A stretch of DNA of 64,000 nucleotides, from assembly GCA_025174535.1 (NCBI GenBank), contig JALBUN010000004.1, positions 992,001-1,056,000 of the forward strand, given 5' to 3'. The notes under the pieces are model-generated. The model had not been told where the DNA came from, did not search any database, and saw only the letters and a program-made list of their open reading frames with translations. Position 1 is the stretch's first letter; each line of letters opens with the position of its first letter. Both the position numbers and the translations under genes were made by a program. This DNA comes from Cantharellus purpuraceus (lineage: Eukaryota > Basidiomycota > Agaricomycetes > Cantharellales > Hydnaceae). Shown piece by piece: positions 12,120 to 24,475 of this stretch.

Positions 12120-13289
12120 TGTGGGCTTACGCATGAAACTAGAACGTTCAAGAAGATATAGCGAAGGCTCTGGGTGGCTGGCTGGTATGACGGACGTCCT
12201 GGAAGGACCCAGGTGCGAGACAGTCAACACGAGACATCGAAGCCACAAAGACATTTCCGGGATCAAGGTGTTTCATTCAAGTATTTTAAGCATTGCATTG
12301 ACATAAAGCCTTGACAGTGAGGCGCAGACAAAGTACTGGTCTTAGGCTCTTAGTCGTGGCCCACTCAATCAATCCTTGTCACGGTCACGCCTGACTCCCG
12401 GCTGATCGCTGCACTTTCCTGCAAACTTCCTTCTCCCTCTCAATGGATCAGACGATACGTCACGGATATTACCCCATATACTTCCATTCAAAGATCTGCA
12501 CAAAGATTTTCCGTTTTTCATATGCAGTCTTTCGTTGCCGGTGGACAATCATTTACAGCAACATTGCCCAGTTGCCAAAACGACGCTTCCCTATAAAGAC
12601 CCCTTCCGTATCAATTGCAGTTGGGTCATTGAATAGTACACTAAGGTGTCTGGTATGCTATTATCGCAGTGCATTCGATACTCATCTCGTGAGTTTCCAC
12701 CTTTCAATCAGTTTGTTCTACTAACATGGGTGCACGCTGTCAACATGTGCTTCGCTACCGAGCTATCATCTCCACACCTGCTGGTTGTTACACAATGATA
12801 TTGTAATGATGACAGGTGACAGACTTTATTTTACACAGCCGACCGAAACGGAAGAAGAATCCAATGCTGTCTCTATCGCAACAAGCTTGCCTCAATGTTC
12901 TTGCATATAGCCCGCTTATATCCTTTTCTCCATGACATTTTCTACGCAAGTACAATGCACTCTGCCATGTCATCTAGGAGCCGTGGACTTTTCATAATTG
13001 TGATGATTGCAGGAACTTGGAACTCCGAGTCAGACGATGGGTGCATGTAAGTAGTGCAGAATCACCTGAAACAGTAAAAAGTGGTCAACTTAGGAACATT
13101 GGTGCATATAATACAGGTGTCTCCAACACTATACAAATTCAGGTTCAGAGTGATATAAGATACAACTTATATAATCGATTGGAAGGACTGTGATTGTTAC
13201 CGGGTTTTGGTGTTGGAACTGGTCTAGTGATAAGGCACGTATATACACTCCGCTAAATCGCACTTAGTTTGAAGCCTGCCTCGAGCAAG
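12120..13289. other. Intergenic region
   Basis: About 1.2 kb between two minus-strand membrane protein genes. Only short uncorrelated open frames occur; it should contain the promoter of the downstream gene at its left end. No RNA gene or repeat was recognised. Confidence 0.5.
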
Positions 13290-14860
13290 TTAGCGGTTGG
13301 TGATATTCAGCCGAAGGTTCTGCGGTTGTAGCAGCCTTGGGGCGCGGGGTGAGCTCGGATTGCTTATAGTTGTACTGCTGCAGAACCCTGACTGCGAGGG
13401 GGAAAGTGTGCTGGGTGCAATTCCACTTTCCGTCTGATCTCCGGATATCCTGCGCCATCCAGACATGACGGAAGAAAGCTGCCAACTTGAGGATGGGCGA
13501 CGAGCGGGACGTAATAAAAGCCATGGAACTGGAGCAGATACAGGCTTTGGCAGGTCTACTTCTTCCGAAAGATCCACACGCCATGGGATACGCCGCTTCC
13601 ACCGTCTGTACAATACCAGAACTGCAACGCCTATAAGTGCAAGAAGGACAATCCCCCCCACAGTAACGCCGATGATGAGTTCCAAACGATGATGCCTGGA
13701 ATAATATGTCATTGACGATAACTGTAAATAGCTATGATACACACGCTGAGCTGCTGGGCAAGGACGCAGTCTTCAGAAACGGAGTACCTGATATAAAACT
13801 TGATGGGGTGTGACTGATGATACTCTCTTCCACACAAGCTCACAAGACTCACTTTTGTGTACTCTTGACTACGGCATGATCGAAGGAGAATGGACGTTTG
13901 CTACTTGTGCTGGGAAGAGTGCTCACAGTGACGGTGTGGTTCAAGTTCTCAGTGAGACCATCAACCATGTAGAGGAGGGTTTTCGAGTGCTGCATGTCAG
14001 CTTTAGTCGATGAGACGTTCTTGCCTTGCATTTGCACCGGACTTCGACCGTCCAGAGACACCTTATACCCTGCGTTTGTTCGTCCGTACAGTTCCTATGA
14101 GGTTTCATCGGTGATAATGACTTTCGTACTGAGAGGAGTCATACGTACAATGCAGCACCCTTGAAATTTAATGGCGAATCGGGAGTTGGGTGAAACAGTT
14201 TGTATTGTATGTTTCTCCTTCCGCGAATGTAGAGGAATAGAAAGCTTCCAATGATGAGTGTAGTCTATGAATGGTGAGGAACAGTTCAAGGTAGAGTTAT
14301 TTATCGTGTCACTGAGTAAGTCAACGTGTCAGTTTCGAACGCATCCTTGATCTGTTGTAGTCACTTTTCGTGCCCAATTACTCGCTCTATTTGAACGCGG
14401 TCAATGTCAAGATGTGACGAAAGGTTTGAATCGGATAGCTGAGTGGTTATTTTGACAACGTGCGACCCATATGCTAGATTATAGATTTCCCACAGTGCGA
14501 ATTTAGAGCCAGTTGATCCATTGCCACTGGCTTTGCGCTGATAACTCTCGTCCAAGATGATTGAGTGATTGCCATGCTTAGGATGAAATGCTCTACAGAT
14601 CATTTTTCAGCTTTGGTGTCACTGAGATACATCGAGCTTGTTCACCCATAGATGGATATTCCTGTTCCTGAATGTGACTACGTCAAGATCAAATGAAAGG
14701 GCTACCAAGTTGATAGGTGTGCGCACCGTTGAAAATAAGGGATGTCATTGTATCGCTGCCTTTTTGTTTCCTGGAGCGTCCATCATGACTAGCAAGAAGA
14801 GCGTCGTTTTCACTACTTTCTGCTGTCCTGAGGAGAGTGTGGGAGATGAGAGATGAGGCT
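13290..14860 (-). CDS. Multi-exon single-span membrane protein with beta-sandwich-like ectodomain
   Basis: Matches a pattern I know from many basidiomycete surface proteins: one or two lectin-like beta-sandwich modules, one membrane span, and a Ser-rich tail. The first module is suggested by LDVVTFRNRNIHLWV, then HGNHSIILDES and DIDRVQIE (about 14690-14370). The second runs from SPFIDYTHHWKLS through FQGCCIELYGRTN and VSLDGRSPVQMQG to HTVTVSTLP and FSFDHAVV (about 14290-13850), joined by an intron at about 14099-14152. The span LIIGVTVGGIVLLALIGVAV is followed by YRRWKRR and a cytoplasmic tail ending at 13290. The first exon and start codon are unresolved, and the model has not been joined to a verified frame. 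Function unknown; surface sensing or carbohydrate binding is speculation. Confidence 0.55.
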
Positions 14861-17800
14861 TCTGTGGATGGCCATTTATCACACTGATGCTGAGTTAGGA
14901 CCTAGAGACCGTGGCATACCGTGAAAGGTGAAATTAAAGCGAGGCATTCTCAACTAGGAGAGCTCGGGAGAAGTCGTAACAAGAACAACGAGTCAAGTAA
15001 GCAAGGGCGACCTGCGCTCAGATGCAGCAGTATAGTATGGCACCTAGCGAAGAGTGAGCAGGATCGTAGGGCTTAATGTATACATACGTACCAAGTCGTG
15101 GTGATGGCTGCATGAAGCAGTACACAGCTCGACTCAAGTTGTCCGGCGGCTTCTCGGAGGTCAGGGTAGACGGTGTTTCATCCTAAACTAGGTACAATCG
15201 ATGGGAAGTGAACAGTTGATAGCAATCGAGCCATGGTGACAATTCGAAGCGCTCAGAGGACGCTCATGCCGTGCCTTTTCCAAGTACAATGAATTATCAT
15301 CAGTTCAACTGATGATGATTCTAGTAGCTCTAGTTTCATGTGAAACATCAGCAACTTATGCAACTGGTAAAATTAAGTTTCACTTTTTTCCCGGCGTCTT
15401 ATGAATCCACAACCAAATCGCGGACCAGCTAGCTTGTAATTTAGAGTGGGGGGGAGTTAAGCTGAGGTGGGGAATGCAGCATAACCGTCTAAATCAGTCC
15501 TTAGACCCTTACGGATAACAAACTGTCGAGTTGCAATTGTGCCGTGACGTGGTTGTAATTCGTGACATGAGAGCCATCAGTATTTATCCGGTCTTGGCCA
15601 CTTCTCTAATCAACGAGTAATATCCTGCCACCATGTTCCATGAATAGTGATATCAGATTGACTTAATTTAAGGACCCATATATGGAGATTAGTTGTTGAC
15701 CAGCGTTGAAAGCCGAGGACGAGGACAACCGATTTCGTTGGCATGGAAAGGAATGTAAAAAGTTGTAGCAGAGTTAGGCAATTTAGTGGTAATTACTCAA
15801 AGAGCATTCACAACCAAGTTGGTATTCGGTTCAGAATGCCCTACTGTAGATACATTGATATCACTAGCTACTTATATGATTTATTGTTGCCTTAGTCTCA
15901 TAAGTATTAGTGGTGATGCGATCGGAAGTAATTCGGAAGTAATAAGGTGGGTAATTCCGGACTGGCGGTCCTTACAAGGAACTCCGCTTGAAATGTCTGC
16001 GTCGCCGCTCTAGCAATCAGCTAATGGTGTCTTCAAGCGCAATCAAACTAATCCTTGCCGATATGACTACCGTAAAATTAATTGACAAGTGCAAGGTGCC
16101 CTAGATGTTCGATTAATGTCGCACATTAAAGTTTTTCAGTCAAGCAGAGATGTCTTCTCGCTGATCTAGTTCGAGTTTGTGGAATTGTAGAAGTGAGAAA
16201 TTATATTCTTCCACCTGGTAAGTGCACTATCTAGACCTTTAATTGATGGTCACAAGTAGTTGAGGCGTTTATCTTTTAAAATCCTGCGAATGCCGGCTTA
16301 TCGATTGATACACTTTGGATACGATGTGGATACGATGTTGAAATGCACCTCATACACTTTTCAGAACTTCAGGAAGAAACTCGAAGTCCTCCACTTTTAC
16401 TTCCCGTTTCTGATATTCTTGGCTCGCTGTTCTGTGCACTGTCTCATGATGCATCGATGACAGACGGAGGCATGCCACACGTTATGCCAAGGTTGGAACC
16501 TGTTGCATTCACAACACATATAAGAACCATCATGATCGTAAACGGGGCTACTCAATGAGCCCCTGGCTCTCGGTTGCACGCTTCCTGACTCAGTGTCGCG
16601 TGCGATCATAATAATCACTGCATCTTCTCAAGTTGTCGCACCAGAGGTTATAGCGTCATAGGTCCACTGGTGAAAGGCTTGCACCTCTTTTTCACTTCGA
16701 TTTCGCTTAGTTCGTGGCCCTACCCTCGCCATCCTGCAGCACAGACGCATGCAGTGCAACCGAACAGCTTTTCGCTTTTCATCCAGTTTGTGATCCACAT
16801 GCCACATCAAGGTCATGGGAACCCCGTTGCGTGAATTATGAGATCCAGGCTGCTGATAAGGTTGCTTTTAAGACATACTCTCAAGCACAGCTTCTCAGAG
16901 GTGTAACGCTAGTAGAACTTACCTATTGATCAATCTATCGTTGCTTTAGGCTCATCCCGATACCGACGTCAGGTATACAGCCCTGTCAAAGTAACAAGGG
17001 GGTAGTTGGAAGATCGCATGTCGTCGCTGGAGAAGCATTGTTGATTACCTTGCTGTTGTACAACAAGGCCTATACAGTCGACGAGGTGGGAGGAAACAAA
17101 AAAACACTGCACCATACTACCAGTATTGGCCAAAGCTTGAATAGGGCTCGATACATCGTAGTAACTGCAAAATCATGCACTGTTAGACAAAGAATGCGGT
17201 ACCACAGGCGACCACATCTAGTAATGTAGAGATTATGATGGATAGTCTTCCCAAACCCGCTGTGGAACGGGGTACCTGGTCAATTGAGGTTGGATTCTGA
17301 GGTTTAAAGAGTATCGTGACGCTGTAAATACCCTAGGCGGTGTGCGCCTTTATTAGGGCCATGTGATACCGTCTGGACATGGCACAATGGTACCATAGAA
17401 TGGCTATGATAAGTTCAATGTTGGAATTGCTGTAGAAGAGGAGAGAGAGGAAAATCAAACTCAAACGTGCCTTTCAATCCTGAATTACAGTCACTCCCGC
17501 TGATAGATCCATCCACGAGCAGTGCAACCTCAACTCACTCATTCCCTAGCCTTGTGCCAATGCAAGGCCAGCACGAATAGACTTATAGAAAGCACAGCAG
17601 GACAGAGCGTTTGTCGTCAAACATCTGTTAGATATAGCACACTCGCCGGCTCCACTGACGGTACCGTTAATGTAGGTTCCGATCAAGGCATTGGTCTGGG
17701 AAACGAAATATGCACTTCGTTATACTTAAAGGGTGTACTCCACCTCCAGTGTTGCTGGATGCTAGTAGCACATCGCTCCTTGAAGCCGGCGTAGAAATGA

Positions 17801-18213
17801 GAGTAAGGGTTCAAGTAGTTCACGCCGATAGGATAGTGTGAGTTGGTTGATGTGGCACAGCAGAATCGGAAGACAGCACCTCGTCTGAATGATGCCTGAC
17901 GAAGTCCGAGTCAAGCGACTGCCGTGCGCAACACGCACGGGTCAGCGGGTACTTACATATATGTTAGGCGGCGTTGTAGTTCCTCAAGCTCAAGCTCAAG
18001 CGTTCAGACGGTGTATATAATGTACTCGAAAGGACTAAATTTCGATAGTGCCGAGAAACCAAGGTTGGTTGTCGACACATCACCACTACTTGTCACGGCG
18101 AAGAGGGGCTTCAGGGAGTTCAGTCTGCGCTTCGAGGAGTAGAAACGCTGCGGTGTCACGAACTAAGCATATACTATCGTGAAGGTGGAGATGGTCCAGA
18201 GGGATAAGTGCCA
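14861..18213. other. 3.3-kb region with no recognised gene
   Basis: All open frames are short and show no conserved motif or intron-joined continuity on either strand. Base composition is close to that of other intergenic DNA in the window. Neither tRNA-like nor rRNA-like sequence was seen. It may contain regulatory or non-coding transcripts that cannot be read from sequence alone. Confidence 0.5.
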
Positions 18214-18360
18214 GAGAAGAGAAAGTCATCCAGAGAGAAGAGAAAGTCATCCAGAGAGAAGAGAAAGTCATCCAGAGAGAAGAGAAAGTCATCCAGAGAG
18301 AAGAGAAAGTCATCCAGAGAGAAGAGAAAGTCATCCAGAGAGAAGAGAAAGTCATCCAGA
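18214..18360. repeat. 21-bp minisatellite, seven copies
   Basis: Seven head-to-tail copies of GAGAAGAGAAAGTCATCCAGA with no mismatch seen by eye. Because 21 is a multiple of three, frames on both strands run through it as 7-residue peptide repeats (such as KRKSSRE on +). It ends 125 bases before the start codon of the DEAD-box helicase, so it lies in its promoter or 5' leader region. Confidence 0.9.
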
Positions 18361-18485
18361 ATGCCGGTTGAACTGCATGTGTTGACGCCAATCGTCTATA
18401 GACGCCTACAGTGTCCCATATGTTTCCTTAAAAATTTCGAGGACGCAAAACAGTGGTGTTCCCAATTATAGCACTGCTCACGCCC

Positions 18486-20882
18486 ATGGCGTCGACTTTC
18501 AGACTTTATGCCAGGACACAATTACTGCCCAAGATAGCTGGGCGGACATGGTCCTTTGGCTGGTCTGTTCGATCTTCGGTTGTACCTAGTTGGTTTTCTA
18601 CCGTTTCTCTACACTCTATGGCTGACAATGTCCTACAGTATGGTCACGTAGCCAGTCAACGGCTACCGCTTCTCAGGTAACTCCCGAAAGACTCAATAAA
18701 AGCTCGAGGGTAGAGGAGGAGCAAGAGAAAATGTTGTTCACCGATCTCAAGGGAGTTGTTCGATATGACACCTTGAAAGCCATCACGGTGAAGCCTTTCA
18801 AGTTGACAACTATGACAACTGTGCAAGCTGCCGTTCTTCCGTTACTCCCTGGTCTCATCAAACCCCATAACCCTAATCCCGCTGAAGACGACCCGCTACC
18901 TGCGGCACGGGACCTCCTCGTCAAGGCAAAAACAGGTACCGGTAAAACACTCGCATTTCTCGTGCCAGCCATTGAGGCACGAATAAATGCGATTGAGGCT
19001 GCTGGCAAGAAAGCCGTGAAAGAAGCTGGTTTAGTATCCGACAAACATTTAGAGAGTCGTGCTAGGCGCATCTTCGCTCGCACAGAAGTTGGGACTCTTG
19101 TCATCTCGCCCACCCGAGAACTTGCCACTCAGATCGCCAACGAAGCCCTCCGCCTGGCTTATCACCATGATGATTTCGAGGTTAGGCTTTTCACAGGAGG
19201 GTCAAGCAAAAGACTCCAGATGCGAGATTGGATGAAGGGACGGCGTGATCTCGTCGTTGCGACTCCTGGAAGGTTACTGGATTTGCTCCATAGTGAGCCA
19301 GAGATTAAGAATGGGATTTCCAAGACACAGATCGTGGGTTTGCATGATCGCCTGACACGTTGCGACCTTCTAAATATTGATTCAGCTCATCCTCGATGAA
19401 GCAGACACGCTTCTGGATATGGGCTTCCGAGACGATGTTGAGGCTATTAAGCAGTTCTTACCGCCTACACCACAGCGTCAGACCTTCTTGTTCTCTGCCA
19501 CTGTCTCGCGTGAGATCCAACAGGTAGCTCGCTCGACTTTGCACCCGAACCACTTGTTCATAAATACAGTATCCGACAAAGAGTCTCCGGTGCATGCCCA
19601 TGTTCCCCAGTATCACACCGTGTTACCCTCGGCTACGGAGCAGATCCCACACACCCTACGACTCATCGCTCATGATCAGCTCACCAATCCAGGGAAATCC
19701 AAGATCATCGTTTTCCTTGCCACAACGAAACTGACACAGCTATTTTCAACACTCTTGCGGGAGCTCTCTAAGACTGCCCTTCCAAGTTTACGAGAGACTC
19801 ATGTCTATGAAATCCACTCAAAGCGCACACAGGAGTCGCGAATGTCGACCTCGGATGCTTTCCGACAAGATAAGACAGGTGCTGCGATACTCGTGTCTTC
19901 CGACGTGTCCGCGCGGGGTGTTGACTACCCCGGTGTCACACGTGTAATTCAACTCGGTATTCCTAGTGGGACGGAACAATATATTCACCGTATCGGTCGC
20001 ACAGGGCGCGCTGGCACTAGTGGACGTGGAGACCTTGTCCTCCTTCCATGGGAAGTTGGTTTCTTGACTTGGCAACTCAATGGCGTGCCTTTGAAGCCTG
20101 TGACTTCAAACGAGCTTAAGGCACAGCTTAACACCCTTGCAGAGGCATATGATACCGACCCAATTGGTGCATTCAAGGATGTCAAAGCTATAACGCCTAC
20201 AAATATCACACGACTTGACAAAAACAAGCCGAAAATATATGCCTCGGGTCAGAAAAATCTCCTGGACAATATTCCTGCTGCTGTGGACGGCATTCTTCCG
20301 TCGCTGGATGAAGATGCGATCAAAGAAACGTTGGCATCTATGCTAGGATATTATCTGTCCAAATCCCCTGAATTACGTGTACAGAAAGGTGTTATTGTCC
20401 AAGGGTGCAAGGACTGGACTACAGAAGCATGTGGCCTACCCACACCTCCGTACATCTCGGAGACTTTTTTGCAACGTTTAGGTTTCTCGGATGGTCGTAC
20501 GAAGCGCTTTGGTCAGTCATATGGTTTGGATCGCACAGGCGCTCTACCAAGGAGCGGTGCACACTGGACTGGCAGGGGTCGACAGAGCCTCAAAGGTCGT
20601 GCTCGGGGGGTTCCTTCCTGGGCTCGATCATCGCATGAAGTTGATCCTGATGATCCCGTTGACAATCCAGAAGAATACAGGACAGGCAGATACAACAGTA
20701 GAATGCCCAGAGAGCGACCAGCGCATGTGGATCGTCGGCCACCGTGGGCGTCACGGGACGGTGATGACAGGAGAGACGACTTTGGAGGTCGTAGACGTGA
20801 CCATAGCAATAGAGATAGTGGGCCGGCAATTACTGGGCGTCGTCCGCGCGAGCAGAGTGGTGGGCGTTTCGGTTTGAGATAG
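18486..20882 (+). CDS. MSS116: Mitochondrial DEAD-box RNA helicase (Mss116-like)
   Basis: ATP-dependent RNA helicase/chaperone; the Mss116 group helps group I/II intron splicing and translation in mitochondria. The ATG at 18486 opens an Arg/Ser/Trp-rich amphipathic leader (MASTFRLYARTQLLPKIAGR) typical of mitochondrial import. Core motifs in order: AKTGTGKT (I), PTRELATQI (Ia), TPGR (Ib), DEAD (II), SAT (III), DVSARGVDYPG (V) and HRIGRTGRAG (VI). The C-terminal tail is rich in Arg, Gly and Asp, as in this subfamily. Two introns, 18589-18638 (weak donor GTTGGT, with a CTGAC branch-like site) and 19334-19385, give exons of 103, 695 and 1497 bases, which sum to 765 codons. The subfamily assignment is an inference from leader and tail. 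Confidence 0.88.
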
Positions 20883-21142
20883 TGATTCGGTAGAATCTAA
20901 GCACTGTATCCATTCTAAATAGTTTCCTCTGTTCCATTCTACATTCTATGACAATTTAAGCCGTAATCTCGTTTACTTCGAGCTCCGTACCCCCCACCCA
21001 AGGCGCCTTCCTCTGCTCATGGTAATAGCTTTTTACTTGTGTAAGCGTAATCTCTAGGTAAGTGAAGAAATGGCATATAACAATAGCATATACGGTGCGT
21101 GGTATTTCCAACGTAGGGACATAGCACATAGCTGGATGATGT

Positions 21143-23924
21143 TCACGCTTTTCGGCCGCGTCCATTGACCATCATCGATTTGGAACGACGCTCCGATCCA
21201 CTCGATTCAGAGTCTTCCTCCAACTCTTTAATCTTATTCTCGAGTTGTAAAATGCGTTCTTGAAGCTTCTGAAGCCTAGCTGTAGCCTTTTCGCCTCCTG
21301 ATTCTTCCTTCTTCGCTGGGTCGGAAGCGTCACCCTCAGTAAAATGCTCGTGGGAGCCGCCAGCAAGTGCGGCGTCAGAAATCATAGCCCCTTTTGGATG
21401 GGGCGGTTTGAATGAAACCAGCTGAGATGCTATCTGTTCTGCGAGGACGGATGCGCCTGAGGCCGCAGCCACAAATCCAAGGAAAGGCGGTGAAGGGTTA
21501 AGTGGCCGTGTACAAAACTCTGGATGCGCCTGAAGGGCGACGAAATATGGGTGATCTGAACACAAACATTGTAAGGCGCCTTTTGGCTTGTATCGTACAC
21601 CGCACCGTTCAATTCCAATGCCTGCATTCTCACACTTTGCTCATCCTTCCCTACGAATGCTAGACCACTTTCCTCTAAACGCGAGACATACTCTGGGTTG
21701 ACTTCGTACCGATGACGATGCCGTTCCCAGATCTTCTCGCGGCCAGCATACAGCTTTTGGAGCTGCGACCACGACGATGTACGAGAATCAAACACGGTAG
21801 GCCTTAGGCCTAGGCGCATAGTCCCACCCATATGTGTACGTGATATCTCTGGCATATATATTACGACAGGATCGGGTGTATCATTTGCAAGTTCCGTGGA
21901 GTTGGCATCTATAAGGAGTTAGAGTAGCACGAAGAGTTTACTTATCAAGCTACGAACTCTTCCAGGCACAAACGTTGCGAGCCCATTCAATGACAGCTAC
22001 CTGGAAACCAAGGCAGATGCCTAGGAATGGCACTTGCTGCTCGCGAGCCCACTTTATTGCTAGTATCATGCCCTCTGTGCCACGAGTGCCAAACCCGCCG
22101 GGTACAAGAATACCTCTACGAGGAGAAAAACATGAGTAGGATGACTACAAACACCCCCTACACGCACTTTGCAGCAACTACATGACGCCAAGCATCATGA
22201 AATTTGCCAGGATTTATGTCCTGCATATCAGGTTCCAAGTCTTCCGAATCCACCCACTGAGTAAATTCGGTTATTAATCAACGACACTGAACAGAGGGGA
22301 AGAGGTGTCACCTGGAGGATGAGCTTGCGATTGCAGCGAAATGCGGCATGCTCTAGTGCTTTGATAACGGACATATACGAGTCCTTAAGAACCGTATATT
22401 TCCCTACAAGAACAATAGATACGGAATCAAACAGCCGCTCTTGACTATGCGTCGTGTAAGTCTTAAATCGAGAATTGGTCAAACACTCACCCCCTAGTGA
22501 GTTCTCGCCATCTTTGGTGAAGGCTGCGTCCACGCTCGAGCCGTTGCGGTGATATTTCGATTTTGGCAAGCTGCAGCCTGCGAGTCAAAATACCAACCAG
22601 ACCCTGTGCTTCCAACAATAACGGAACATGGTATACTGAAGAAACATCATGGACGCCCATCACCTGTTAGAAATACTCCTGTCATATGACATGTGCAATG
22701 AGACATCTGTTGCGACGTGCCTGTTCGGCATCGACGTGACAAAACATAGATATCTTCTGTTTTGTTTGGGCATCCAGTGGGCGCGGTGCGACAAGCCGGC
22801 AGGCGACCTAGGTCTGGTGCATAAATACATGCGCACAATCGCGCATATCAGTTAACCTACTATATCCGCGCTGAGTCCCAAGCCTCGCAGATCTCGGACA
22901 GTAGCCTATACACCAAATCTTATGTTTAAACTTGTTAAGGTGATGACATGCTTGCACACCTGTGTGGGCTTTGTCTTCTGCTCGCCATGAATATCCGGCA
23001 CGAGACTAACGTGAATTAGGGCAAAATTCTCCCGTCCCATACGAAATTGAAATTGTCGCATTGCCTCAATAAACGGCGCAGATTCTATGTCGCCGACAGT
23101 CCCTCCGAGCTCCAAGCGCAGTACATTAAAACACAGGGGTTGCACAACAATCAAGTTATCACACCTCTATAATGCACACGTCTGGCTCTTCACCGGTATC
23201 GTCCACTGGAATTTTCGAAACACGTTCAATCCAATCTTGAATTGCGTTAGTAAGATGAGGAACAATCTGTGGACGTGGCATGAAGCAGATAACAGTGTAC
23301 AATGAAGGTCCCGAACCTGCACAGTCTTGCCCAGATAATCGCCTCTTCTCTATATCACGCGACGTCATCAGCATGGAACCATCTTCAGACCAATAACCCG
23401 CCTCTTTCTCGATGACCTCCCGGTATATCTTTCCCGTCGTAACGTTGTTGTCACGGGATAAGGTGATGTCAAGATACCGTTCGTAATTTCCCAGGTCAAG
23501 ATCTACTTCTCCGCCGTCATTCAAGACGTAGACTTCGCCTGTTAAATCCGAATGATTTGACGCTGTGCCATCTGTCTTTGAATGATGGCACGCACCATGC
23601 TCAGTTGGCCGCATAGTACCAGCATCTATGTTCATATATGGATCAATCTTGATCGCCGTGACTTTTAAGCCTGTAGTCTTCAACAAGAGGCCCGTAGAGG
23701 ATGCTTTTTCACGCGAAAAACGGCCATGGCCGACGAGATGAATGTATTTCGACGCGAATGAACGTGTCAATGTAATCAAGACGTATAGCAGAGATATTCA
23801 AAAGACAATGATTCATTGTATACACTGTCAGGACACAGTTTAGGGACAACAATTATGGCGCACCTATGACACCCTTCCCAATCCCGCTAATGACACCTCC
23901 TGAGACGGTAATGTACTTTGTCAT
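21143..23924 (-). CDS. URA7: CTP synthase (glutamine-hydrolysing)
   Basis: Converts UTP to CTP with glutamine as nitrogen donor, in the cytosol. The N-terminus [18 protein letters not shown] at 23924 is the family signature, followed by [65 protein letters not shown] and GEQKTKPTQ. The glutamine amidotransferase half has the nucleophile motif GICLGFQ and the histidine/glutamate motif as LQAHPEF, where most relatives have QFHPE. An acidic, Lys-rich coiled-coil tail ([20 protein letters not shown]) ends the protein. About ten introns are needed. Two of them (23351-23402 and 22664-22720) join the conserved protein only if the donor is GC. The gene converges on the helicase with 260 bases between the stop codons. 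Confidence 0.92.
22664..22720 (-). other. GC-AG intron in CTP synthase (57 nt)
   Basis: On the minus strand the exon ends CAG, the intron begins GCACGT and ends TAACAG, and the next exon begins GTGATGGGCGTC. Joining there gives CHVDAEQ followed by [16 protein letters not shown], the uninterrupted family sequence. No GT donor nearby preserves this frame. The donor differs from a strong site (CAG|GTACGT) by T to C at position two. Confidence 0.75.
23351..23402 (-). other. GC-AG intron in CTP synthase (52 nt)
   Basis: On the minus strand the exon ends GAG, the intron begins GCGGGT and ends ATATAG, and the next exon begins AGAAGAGGCGAT. This restores [16 protein letters not shown], the family sequence. 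GT donors within the next bases give either the wrong frame or a stop codon. Confidence 0.65.
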
Positions 23925-24475
23925 TTCGAGTCACAAGCTCAGTGGGAAAAGATTATGGGTTACGCAGGAAGTGACAAGTGCACAAACCAAAGCCAAAGCG
24001 CGTAAAGAAATTTTGAGCAAGGCACGTGGTCGGCAAGCCACGTAGAGCACGTACTAACAATTCAGCTTAGCGCAAGGTACAAGCTGACTAAGCTTAAAAC
24101 CGGCTGCCTAAGATGAGTCTGAGAATGATTGTGTAAACATTCTCCTTTAGCCTCCTACCGTCATCTTAGGGGCCAAAAGTCATTGTTCAGACTCACGGCA
24201 AGTTTATGTCGCGATAATTACTTTGCTTATCCTCGGCAGGTAGATCATTTGTTTTCGCCTCTCTTGACAATATCTTTACGTCTGTGCGTGCAGTCTTTTT
24301 CGCCTAGGCTTTACCTGGCCATCTAAGTGCTTCTCATTGCTTGCATGTTCGCTGCGCAATGCCAGTCAACTTATCCTCTTAGGTATTCCATTTCCCAACT
24401 CTATAATTTCGGTCGGCAGATATCCTTTCAACCTACCTGAAGCCTGATACCAAAGATTGTAATCCGTCTTCTCAA
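23925..24475. promoter_or_regulatory. Divergent promoter region: CTP synthase / 2-hydroxyacid dehydrogenase
   Basis: A 551-base spacer between two genes transcribed away from each other. It must carry both promoters. No canonical TATA box or clear dyad was noted, and no coding segment is visible. Confidence 0.6.

Noticed and set aside
18214..18360. CRISPR-like array
   Set aside because: Units touch each other with no spacers, and the genome is eukaryotic; it is a minisatellite.
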